DNA from: PWND01 sp964614525
GTDB lineage: Bacteria > Bacteroidota > Bacteroidia > Bacteroidales > UBA7960
DNA: 64,000 bases
Direction of reading: 5' to 3'
NCBI GenBank assembly: GCA_964614525.1
Contig: CAZTPA010000003.1
Location: 42,463-106,462 of the forward strand
The notes beneath the pieces were generated by a model. It saw nothing but the letters and a program-made list of their open reading frames with translations, did not search any database and was not told the DNA's origin. Below, one piece after another: positions 8,154 through 16,518 of this stretch; the first letter of the stretch is position 1; every line of letters begins with the position of its first letter. The position numbers were made by a program, and so were the translations under genes.

Positions 8154-9494
8154 TTATACGTGTCCCTGAGCAATCATTGCATCAGCAACTTTTACAAAAC
8201 CACCAATATTGGCACCTTTTACGTAATTAGTAAAGTCACCCTCTTTACCATACTTTACGCATGCTTTATGAATATTAACCATTATTGTATGTAGTTTTTG
8301 ATCTACTTCTTCTCTTGTCCAGGATATTCTGAGTGAGTTTTGACTCATTTCAAGTCCTGATGTTGCAACACCGCCTGCATTAGCAGCTTTTCCTGGTCCA
8401 TATAGAATTTTATTTTTTAAGAAAATGCTGACAGCCTCAGGTGTAGATGGCATATTTGCACCTTCAGAAACACAGATACAGCCATTGTCAACTAATGTTT
8501 GAGCTTCTTCTGCATTTAGTTCATTTTCTGTTGCGCATGGTAGTGCTATGTCAACTTTTTCATTCCATGGTCTTGCTGTACCATCAACATATTTGCAGGA
8601 ATATGTGTCTGCATACTCACGAATACGTCCGCGTTTTACATTTTTAAGCTCCATCAGATATTCAAGTTTTTCGGAATCGATTCCATCTTTGTCATAAATA
8701 TATCCTGAAGAATCAGAAAGAGTTACAACTTTTCCGCCAAATTCAATAACTTTTTGAGTTGCATATTGGGCTACATTTCCTGAACCACTGACTGCAACAG
8801 TTTTTCCCTTAAAACTTTCATTTATGGATGCAAGCATCTCTTGTGCAAAATATACACATCCGTATCCCGTAGCTTCAGGGCGAATTAAACTTCCGCCATA
8901 TTCTATACCCTTGCCGGTTAATACTCCTGTAAATTCATTCCTAATTCTTTTGTATTGTCCAAACATATATCCTATTTCACGGCCGCCAACTCCAATATCT
9001 CCGGCAGGAACATCCGTGTTTGGCCCGATATGCTTGCATAATTCTGTCATGAAGCTTTGGCAAAAATGCATAACCTCATTGTCAGTTTTTCCTTTTGGGT
9101 CAAAATCACTACCACCTTTACCGCCACCTAATGGGAGTGATGTTAAGCTGTTTTTGAAAACCTGTTCAAAAGCCAGAAATTTAAGAATACCAAGATTTAC
9201 TGTTGGGTGAAATCTTAGGCCGCCTTTGTATGGCCCAATCGCGCTGTTCATTTCAATCCTGAAACCTTTATTTACTTGCAATTCACCTTTGTCATCAACC
9301 CACGGAATACGAAACATGATTACTCTTTCAGGCTCTATAATTCTTTCAAGAATTTTTGCAGCCTTGTATTTCGGATTCTCTTCAATAAAGGGAATGATTG
9401 TTTCTGCTACCTCTTGGACAGCTTGGTGAAATTCTCTTTCTGCTGGATTTTTTGCAATTACATAATCCATGAATTTTTTTACTTGTGCGTTCAT
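8154..9494 (-). CDS. gdhA: Glutamate dehydrogenase, probably NADP-dependent
   Basis: A 446-residue hexameric-type glutamate dehydrogenase, catalysing 2-oxoglutarate + ammonia + NAD(P)H to glutamate. Visible motifs are the catalytic region PLGGGKGGSDFDPKGK, DVPAGDIGVGGREIGYM, and the dinucleotide-binding SGSGNVAQYATQK followed by VTLSDSSGYIYD. The SDSSG segment after the second Rossmann strand resembles NADP-using enzymes such as that of E. coli. A normal-length C-terminus ends in VADAMIAQGHV. It is transcribed divergently from the receiver-ATP-grasp pair across a 301-base spacer, and a paralog lies on the far side of that pair. Coenzyme preference is inferred from the motif and needs assay. 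Confidence 0.95.
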   Translation of the reverse strand: MNAQVKKFMDYVIAKNPAEREFHQAVQEVAETIIPFIEENPKYKAAKILERIIEPERVIMFRIPWVDDKGELQVNKGFRIEMNSAIGPYKGGLRFHPTVNLGILKFLAFEQVFKNSLTSLPLGGGKGGSDFDPKGKTDNEVMHFCQSFMTELCKHIGPNTDVPAGDIGVGGREIGYMFGQYKRIRNEFTGVLTGKGIEYGGSLIRPEATGYGCVYFAQEMLASINESFKGKTVAVSGSGNVAQYATQKVIEFGGKVVTLSDSSGYIYDKDGIDSEKLEYLMELKNVKRGRIREYADTYSCKYVDGTARPWNEKVDIALPCATENELNAEEAQTLVDNGCICVSEGANMPSTPEAVSIFLKNKILYGPGKAANAGGVATSGLEMSQNSLRISWTREEVDQKLHTIMVNIHKACVKYGKEGDFTNYVKGANIGGFVKVADAMIAQGHV

Positions 9495-9795
9495 TTTTTT
9501 TGCGTTTATTGGTTAGTAAAAAGAAAATTATTGGTTTATTTGTCACAATGTTATTGATAAAATGTGTGGAGTTGGTTTTTTTTTGAAATAAAAAATAAAT
9601 TTGTTTTTTCTTGCATATGTCACAAATTATTATATAGCCTTATTGTTGCTTTCAAATTATTAATAATATTTTAGAGAAATAGTGTGATTTTTGTTTATAT
9701 TGTGATGTCTTTTGTTAATATGTAATGTAAAGACAATAGTATCGTTATTATGCTATAAATCAGGAAGATAATTATAACTAAATTTTTTTATATCA
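9495..9795. promoter_or_regulatory. Divergent regulatory spacer between gdhA and the receiver-ATP-grasp operon
   Basis: This 301-base A/T-rich gap contains no gene. A consensus TAAATTTG lies at 9596-9603, oriented toward the plus-strand operon about 190 bases before its start. TTGTCACAA occurs at 9540-9548, with related TGTCACAAA near 9618 and two TGTGAT words near 9683 and 9701. GTCTTT (9707-9712) pairs with AAAGAC (9729-9734). These short repeats could be operators, but no known regulator site is matched exactly. Confidence 0.4.
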
Positions 9796-12700
9796 ATGAA
9801 GTCTCCGGAAGAATCAAAACAAACATCCCAAGCTGAAGAATCTGCTAGTTCCGATAACCAAGTTTTTACATATAGCCAGGAAGAAATTCAACGAATACTT
9901 ATTGAAAAGCAAGAAAGGTTTAAAGAACTTAGTGCTATAAATAAAACTACTGCTATTCTTAAGGAAGACAAACCAATTAGCGATATGCTAACGGAAATTG
10001 TAAAGATTTTACCACCGGCTTTTCAATATGATGAATATACCGTTTCTAAAATTAAATATGGAAAAGAGGAATTTGTAAGTGGCAGTGATTATAAGAAAAC
10101 ACCCTATGTTCTAAAAAAGAGTTTTGAAACTATTGACGGAAAAGAAGGAGTTATTGAGGTAAATTATCTTAAAAAATTCCCTGAGGCGGATGAAGGCCCT
10201 TTTATCATTGAAGAAAGGCATTTGATTAATAATTTATCCAGCATAATATCAGGACATTTAAATACGATAATAGGAAAAGATTTATTGAAAAAATCTGCAC
10301 AAAAGGAGGAAGAAGAATCTGAAGATGAACGACACAGAATCTCTCACTCTGCAATGAGCAGGCAATTGCTTCAAAAGTTTTTAAAAAAACATAACTCAGA
10401 TCGTGATATTTATCATGATTTAATGCAGTTTAAAGTGCGTGAAATTTTACTTGTTGCAAATTTGTATGATGCTTTCATTATTGAGCAGGAAGGAAAATTT
10501 TTCGAACAAGTGACAGGCGAATATTATCAGCTTAACTTATCCTCAGCACCTAGAATTACAGGAGTTTCTACTCCTGAAGAAGCTCTCGAAAAGTTGCAGG
10601 AAAAGTATTTTGATCTGGTTATTGTTATGATGGGAATTGATAAATCCACACCTATACAATTGAGCAGAATTATAAAGCAAATATATCATAGTCTTCCGGT
10701 ATTTCTTTTGCTGAATAATAATAGTGATATAGCACTTTTCGAAGATGGAAGTAAAAATATTACATCCATAGACAAAATATTTGTCTGGAATGGTGATTCA
10801 AATGTGTTTCTTGCAATGGTGAAATACCTGGAAGATAAAGCTAATGTTAAAAATGATATTGCAATAGGTTTAGTGAGAGTTATCCTATTAGTTGAAGATT
10901 CTGCAAAATATTATTCCAGATATTTGCCTGTGCTTTATAGTATTGTTATTGAACAAACACGTCAATTAATCGAAGAGGTAAATACTGACGAGCTTTACAA
11001 GCTTCTAAAAATGAGAGCTAGGCCTAAAATTATTCTGGCTTCGACCTTCGAAGAGGCTGTTAGTATGTTTAATGAATATAAAGACAATCTTCTTTGCCTG
11101 ATATCTGATGTGAAATTTGAAAAAGACGGGAAGTTGGATGATGAAGCAGGTTTGGCGCTTTTAAGTTATGCTAAGACGGTTATTCCCGATTTGCCGGCTG
11201 TTTTGCAATCATCAGACACGGAAAATTCTCAAAAAGCTTATGAACTTAGAACAACATTCATCAATAAGAATTCAGATACTCTTAAACAAGACCTAAGAAG
11301 TTTTATTAATTATTTTCTGGGATTTGGAAATTTTGTTTATAAAGATGAATCAGGCAGAAAGGATATCGCTGTGGCCAGATCAATGAACGAATTTCAAAAG
11401 CATTTAAAAACAATACCTGAGCCATCTTTAATTTATCATGCTAAAAAGAATCATTTTTCACATTGGCTTATGGCTCGCGGAGAAATTCAAATTGCCAAAA
11501 AAATTAAGCCCTTGAGAGTTGATGACTTTAAAAGCCCGGGAACATTGCGCAATTTTCTTATCGATATGGTTGAGCAATGTATTCATGATAAGAAAAAGGG
11601 GAAAGTTGTCAACTTTGAAGAATCTGCATTACTTGATGAATCAAATATTGTGAGGCTGGCTCCCGGCTCTCTTGGGGGTAAAGGTCGTGGATTAGCTTTT
11701 ATTAATATGCTGATTAATAATTTCGACTTTAATGAACTTGTTCCCGATATGAAAATTACCTCTCCAAGAACATCTATTATTGGTACTGAGGAATTTGAAA
11801 ATTTTATTCATAACAATAATATTTATGATAAAGTTTATGTAGAAACAGATTATAATAAGGTTAAGGATTTATTTTTAAAAGGAAAACTTTCTGATGGCCT
11901 TATTAAAAAACTAAGAAGTTATCTCGAAAATATAAATAATCCACTTGCTATAAGATCATCAAGTTTGTTCGAAGATTCTTTGATGCAGCCCTTTGCCGGT
12001 ATTTTTGATACCTTTTTGCTACCCAATAATCATCCCGATATTGAGGTTAGATTGCAACAAATGATGAATGCAATTAAAATGGTTTTTGCTTCAATATTTT
12101 CGCCCACTGCCAGAGCTTATTTCAATGCCGTTAATTACAAAATTGAGGAAGAAAAAATGGCTATTGCAATCCAGGAAGTTGTGGGTAATCAATATGAAAA
12201 TTATTTTTATCCACATATTAGCGGAGTGGCGCAGTCTTATAATTTTTATCCTTTTTCTTATATGAAACCCGAAGAGGGTTTTGGTGTAGTGGCTGTCGGA
12301 TTGGGTAAATATGTTGTAGAGGGTGAAAAAACATATAGATTCTCACCGGTACACCCGCAACTCGAAATGTATACTCCCAAAGAATTATTTAAAAATTCAC
12401 AAGTCCATTTTTATGCTATTGATCTTGATAAAAAGGATCTTAATATTCTTGAAGGAGAAGATGCCGGACTTATTAAACTGGAAATTGATAAAGCAGAGCA
12501 ACATGGAACTTTAAAGCATTGTGCCAGCGTATATGATATCTCCAACGAAAGAATTATTCCCGGAATTACAGAGTCCGGTCCAAGAATATTAAACTTTGCC
12601 AATATTCTTAAGTATGATTATGTCCCACTGGCAAAGTCTATAGAAGTTATTATTGATATTGTTTCTGAAGCCATGGGAACTCCTATAGAAATTGAATTTG

Positions 12701-13359
12701 CCATTGATCTTACTAAGAACGAAGAAGGGCAGGCTTCTTTTTATTTGCTTCAGATAAAACCTCTTATTAAGAATATTATGGATACCGAAATATCAATAGA
12801 CAAGATTGATAATGAACGACTTCTGTTATATTCTGAAAATGGAATGGGAAATGGAAGAATTACGGGTATTTATGATGTAGTTTATGTTGATGTGGAATCT
12901 TTCGATAATCTCAAAACCGAAAAAATGCGTGATGAAATTGCTGAACTTAATGATATATTAGGAAAGGAAAAACGCAAATATATTCTTGTTGGTCCGGGAA
13001 GATGGGGTACAAGAGATAAGTTTATCGGGATTCCCGTGGCCTGGTCGCAAATTTCAAATGCAAAAATTATAGTAGAAATCAGCCTGGAAGATTTTCCGCT
13101 AGATGCCTCTTTGGGTTCGCATTTCTTCCATAATGTTATTTCAATGAATGTTGGATATTTTTCCGTAAAACATAATGATTTGATAGATTTTATTAATTGG
13201 GATAAACTCAAAGAATGCGAGGTGATCAATAAAACAGAACATTTTAGACATGTCAGATTTGAAGAGTCTCTCGAAATTATTATGGATGGAAAAAGTAAAG
13301 CATCTTTAGTATATTTTGGAGAAAAAAATGACAACAAATCGGATGATGAAAAAAATTAG
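9796..13359 (+). CDS. Pseudo-receiver / receiver / PPDK-type ATP-grasp protein A
   Basis: A 1187-residue cytoplasmic protein; no signal peptide or membrane helix. Residues about 40-160 look like a GAF-type sensory domain. Residues about 215-345 form a receiver-like fold whose phospho-acceptor Asp position is Met (DLVIVMM). Residues about 360-505 form a second receiver with its key residues present: Glu367-Asp368, Asp438 in LISDVKF, Ser in LQSSD, Lys491. A linker carries NHFSHWLMARGE. Residues about 622-1000 match the pyruvate phosphate dikinase/PEP synthase ATP-binding domain (GSLGGKGRGLAF, LAIRSSSLFEDS, LLQIKPL). The phosphohistidine swivel and PEP-utilising barrel are absent. Residues about 1010-1165 are an unrecognised module with LVGPGRWGTRD and GSHFFHN. 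A paralog follows 49 bases downstream. Activity and target are unknown. Confidence 0.85.
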   Translation: MKSPEESKQTSQAEESASSDNQVFTYSQEEIQRILIEKQERFKELSAINKTTAILKEDKPISDMLTEIVKILPPAFQYDEYTVSKIKYGKEEFVSGSDYKKTPYVLKKSFETIDGKEGVIEVNYLKKFPEADEGPFIIEERHLINNLSSIISGHLNTIIGKDLLKKSAQKEEEESEDERHRISHSAMSRQLLQKFLKKHNSDRDIYHDLMQFKVREILLVANLYDAFIIEQEGKFFEQVTGEYYQLNLSSAPRITGVSTPEEALEKLQEKYFDLVIVMMGIDKSTPIQLSRIIKQIYHSLPVFLLLNNNSDIALFEDGSKNITSIDKIFVWNGDSNVFLAMVKYLEDKANVKNDIAIGLVRVILLVEDSAKYYSRYLPVLYSIVIEQTRQLIEEVNTDELYKLLKMRARPKIILASTFEEAVSMFNEYKDNLLCLISDVKFEKDGKLDDEAGLALLSYAKTVIPDLPAVLQSSDTENSQKAYELRTTFINKNSDTLKQDLRSFINYFLGFGNFVYKDESGRKDIAVARSMNEFQKHLKTIPEPSLIYHAKKNHFSHWLMARGEIQIAKKIKPLRVDDFKSPGTLRNFLIDMVEQCIHDKKKGKVVNFEESALLDESNIVRLAPGSLGGKGRGLAFINMLINNFDFNELVPDMKITSPRTSIIGTEEFENFIHNNNIYDKVYVETDYNKVKDLFLKGKLSDGLIKKLRSYLENINNPLAIRSSSLFEDSLMQPFAGIFDTFLLPNNHPDIEVRLQQMMNAIKMVFASIFSPTARAYFNAVNYKIEEEKMAIAIQEVVGNQYENYFYPHISGVAQSYNFYPFSYMKPEEGFGVVAVGLGKYVVEGEKTYRFSPVHPQLEMYTPKELFKNSQVHFYAIDLDKKDLNILEGEDAGLIKLEIDKAEQHGTLKHCASVYDISNERIIPGITESGPRILNFANILKYDYVPLAKSIEVIIDIVSEAMGTPIEIEFAIDLTKNEEGQASFYLLQIKPLIKNIMDTEISIDKIDNERLLLYSENGMGNGRITGIYDVVYVDVESFDNLKTEKMRDEIAELNDILGKEKRKYILVGPGRWGTRDKFIGIPVAWSQISNAKIIVEISLEDFPLDASLGSHFFHNVISMNVGYFSVKHNDLIDFINWDKLKECEVINKTEHFRHVRFEESLEIIMDGKSKASLVYFGEKNDNKSDDEKN

Positions 13360-13408
13360 TGAAAAATAAATAAACAGCCGGAAAGCTGAAGAAAAAAGTT
13401 TATTAATA

Positions 13409-16402
13409 ATGTACAATAATATCAAAAAATCAAATTTGAAACCAAAATACGACACTCAATTTTCTACCGAGAGATACGATTTTAAGGAAATAGATCATGA
13501 AGCCTTAATGCAGGAGCGTATTATTAATGTGCTATTGATTTGCAGTAGCTATGATGCTTTTATGCTGGAGGAAGACGGCAGAATTAATGAAAAAATATTC
13601 CTGGAATATACTTCTAAAAATTTAAGATATCCTCCGCAATTTACTCAGGCAAGTTCTTCAGAAATGGCTTTTGATCTATTAGAAAAGAAAAATTATGACC
13701 TGGTTATCACAATGCTTAATGTGGGAGATGTTGATGTATTTGAAATGGCTAAAAGAGTCAAAAAGAGATATCCGAAAATTCCTATTGTTGTTCTCACACA
13801 TTTTTCCAGAGAGGTTTCCCAAAAGCTTGCTAATGAAGATCTAAGCTCCATTGATCATGTGTTCTCATGGCTCGGAAATACCGGATTATTGCTGGCTATT
13901 ATAAAGCTTATTGAAGATAAAATGAATGCTGATTATGATATCCTTGAACTTGGTGTTCAGGCGATATTGCTGGTTGAGGATTCTGTTAGATACTATTCTT
14001 CATATTTACCTACCATTTACCAGGTGTTATTTGAGCAGACAAATGAATTGATGACAGAGGGACTTAATGAACACAGGAAAACCCTGAGAATGAGAGCAAG
14101 ACCAAAAATATTACTTGCAAAAAATTATGAAGATGCTTTATATCTTTATGAGAAATACAAAAAAAATCTTTTAGGAGTTATCTCTGATATTGGTTATCCG
14201 AGTAAAGGTAAAAGAGATAAAAAGGCAGGTATAAAACTGGCCAAAAAAGTTTTAAAGGAGTCTCCTCACTTACCGGTTATTCTTCAATCTTCATCAGATT
14301 TATCCGATGAGTCGGTTAGACAGATGGGTGCAGCGTTCTTAAATAAGTACTCAAAATCACTATTGACGGAACTTAAGAATTACATCAAAAACAATTATGG
14401 TTTTGGTGATTTTGTTTTTAAAAACCCTGAAACTAAGGCTGAAATTGACAGAGCAAATAATTTGCATTCCTTGCAAGTAAAATTGGCAAATATTCCGCAC
14501 GATTCTCTTGAATATCATGTGTCTAATAATCATTTTTCCAGATGGCTTAAAGCGAGAGCACTCTTTGCAATTGCCAATATTTTTGCGGAAAAAAGTACAG
14601 ATGATTTTAATAATCTTGAAGAAATTAGAAGTTATCTTATTGATACTATTGCAAATTACAGAAAAAAGAAAGGTCTGGGAATTATTGCAAGTCACCTTGA
14701 TGAGTATGCAATTTTCACAAGGCTTGGTGATGGCCAGCTTGGGGGAAAAGCAAGAGGTTTAGCATTTATTGATGCAATGATTAATAAAAATAAATTAATG
14801 TACAATTGGGAAAATATTATTGTTACCATTCCGCGTACAGCTGTGCTCACAACAGATATTTTTACTGAATTCATGGAAGAAAATAATCTTTATGAATTTG
14901 CTCTTTCAAACGACTCTGATGAAGAAATTGTTGAACGCTTTGCCAGTGCAAATAGCCCGTTTTTAATGCATAAATATATAAATCAGATTATTGATAGTTT
15001 TAATAAACCTCTTGCAGTTAGATCCTCAAGCTTATTAGAAGATAGCCATTACCAGCCATTTGCCGGAGTTTACTCGACCTATATGATAGCGAATAATAGT
15101 GAGGATAGGAATATTAGATTAAAACAGCTGGAACAAACAGTTAAATGTGTGTATGCTTCAGTCTTTTTTAAAGAATCAAAAGCATATATTAATGCCACAT
15201 CAAATGTTATTGATGAAGAAAAAATGGCTGTAATTATTCAGGAAATATCCGGAAATTCTTATGGAGATAAGTTTTATCCCGCCATATCAGGTGTTGCAAG
15301 GTCAATTAATTTTTATAATATTAAACCTGAAAAATATGAAGATGGAATTGCGAATATTGCTTTCGGTTTAGGTAAAACTGTTGTTGAAGGTGGTGTTACT
15401 TTGCGATTTTGTCCAAAATATCCGCAAAAAGCATTACAGCTGTCAAATCTTGAATTAGCACTTACAAATAGTCAAAAGGAATTTATTGCTTTGTATCTGG
15501 ATTCTAATAAATTTTACCCTTCAGTAGATGAATCTGTTAATCTTTTCAAAGGCAGAATTAAAGATGCAGAGAATGACAAAGCTTTAAAATATGTTGCCTC
15601 TACTTTCGATTATGAAGACCAGATTATCAGGGAAGGTATTTATGAAAATGGGAAAAAAATTATCACCTTCGCCAATATCTTAAAGTATAATTCTTTCCCC
15701 TTGGCTAATATACTCACTAATCTACTGGAGATTGGAAAGCATGATATGAATAGTCAGGTTGAAATTGAGTTTGCTGTTAATCTTGATGTGCCCGAAAATG
15801 AACCTCAAACTTTCTCTTTTCTGCAAATACGTCCTATCGTTGAAACACAGGAGAAGAATGTTGTTAATGTTGATATAGATAATCTTGAGGATAGCATTAT
15901 TTCCTGCCATGAAGCATTGGGAAATGGAATTATAGATGATATTTATGATTTTGTGTATGTGAAACCGGAGGCTTTTAAACCCTCAGAAACAAAAACTATC
16001 GCTAATATAATTGATAGACTTAATTCTCAATTTATTAGTGAAAATAGAAACTATATTCTTGTTGGTCCCGGAAGATGGGGCTCAAGTGACCCCTGGTTAG
16101 GAATCCCGGTTAAATGGTCTAATATCTCTGCCGCCAGGCTTATAGTAGAATCCAGTTTAAAAAACTTTAGGATTGACCCAAGCCAGGGTACACATTTTTT
16201 TCAAAATCTTACTTCTTTTCATGTTGGTTATTTTTCAATTAATCCTCATTTGAATGACGGACATTATGATGTCGAATTCCTTAATAAAATGGAAGCTAAG
16301 TACGAAGATGAGTATGTAAGACATGTGAAATTTTCCAAACCTTTGATTGTAAAAATTGATGGAAGAAAAAAAATTGGCGTTGTTTCTAAGCCCCAAAAAT
16401 AA
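13409..16402 (+). CDS. Pseudo-receiver / receiver / PPDK-type ATP-grasp protein B
   Basis: A 997-residue paralog of the preceding protein, without its N-terminal GAF-like region. Residues about 38-170 are a receiver-like domain with Met in place of the phospho-acceptor (DLVITML). Residues about 185-330 are a receiver with Glu190-Asp191, Asp260 (VISDIGY), Ser in LQSSS, and Lys313. The linker repeats the NHFSRWLKAR motif. The ATP-grasp domain spans about 436-810 (GQLGGKARGLAF, LAVRSSSLLEDSHYQPFAG, FLQIRPI). The C-terminal module (about 825-985) has LVGPGRWGSSD and GTHFFQN. It lacks the PPDK/PEP-synthase His and PEP-binding domains. The close spacing suggests one operon with protein A, and the NAD-type glutamate dehydrogenase follows 116 bases later. 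Biochemical role unknown. Confidence 0.85.
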   Translation: MYNNIKKSNLKPKYDTQFSTERYDFKEIDHEALMQERIINVLLICSSYDAFMLEEDGRINEKIFLEYTSKNLRYPPQFTQASSSEMAFDLLEKKNYDLVITMLNVGDVDVFEMAKRVKKRYPKIPIVVLTHFSREVSQKLANEDLSSIDHVFSWLGNTGLLLAIIKLIEDKMNADYDILELGVQAILLVEDSVRYYSSYLPTIYQVLFEQTNELMTEGLNEHRKTLRMRARPKILLAKNYEDALYLYEKYKKNLLGVISDIGYPSKGKRDKKAGIKLAKKVLKESPHLPVILQSSSDLSDESVRQMGAAFLNKYSKSLLTELKNYIKNNYGFGDFVFKNPETKAEIDRANNLHSLQVKLANIPHDSLEYHVSNNHFSRWLKARALFAIANIFAEKSTDDFNNLEEIRSYLIDTIANYRKKKGLGIIASHLDEYAIFTRLGDGQLGGKARGLAFIDAMINKNKLMYNWENIIVTIPRTAVLTTDIFTEFMEENNLYEFALSNDSDEEIVERFASANSPFLMHKYINQIIDSFNKPLAVRSSSLLEDSHYQPFAGVYSTYMIANNSEDRNIRLKQLEQTVKCVYASVFFKESKAYINATSNVIDEEKMAVIIQEISGNSYGDKFYPAISGVARSINFYNIKPEKYEDGIANIAFGLGKTVVEGGVTLRFCPKYPQKALQLSNLELALTNSQKEFIALYLDSNKFYPSVDESVNLFKGRIKDAENDKALKYVASTFDYEDQIIREGIYENGKKIITFANILKYNSFPLANILTNLLEIGKHDMNSQVEIEFAVNLDVPENEPQTFSFLQIRPIVETQEKNVVNVDIDNLEDSIISCHEALGNGIIDDIYDFVYVKPEAFKPSETKTIANIIDRLNSQFISENRNYILVGPGRWGSSDPWLGIPVKWSNISAARLIVESSLKNFRIDPSQGTHFFQNLTSFHVGYFSINPHLNDGHYDVEFLNKMEAKYEDEYVRHVKFSKPLIVKIDGRKKIGVVSKPQK

Positions 16403-16518
16403 TTTGATAAAAAGATTTTTTTTAATTGAAAAATAACTATAATTTCGCCCTGTAAATTACAAATTGTTAATAAATTAACAAATCACCCTTTTTTACAAAC
16501 AAATAAATTTTACGCATT

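Noticed and set aside
8824..9210. Plus-strand open frame of 128 codons inside gdhA
   Set aside because: It is the antisense of a highly conserved glutamate dehydrogenase region; Pro/Ser-rich shadow product.
12882..13337. Minus-strand open frame of 151 codons
   Set aside because: It is antisense to the conserved C-terminal module of the receiver-ATP-grasp protein A. Ser-rich shadow translation, no start context.
13360..13408. Possible frameshift joining the two receiver-ATP-grasp genes
   Set aside because: The first protein ends after its complete C-terminal module and the second begins with its own receiver. They are paralogs, not halves.
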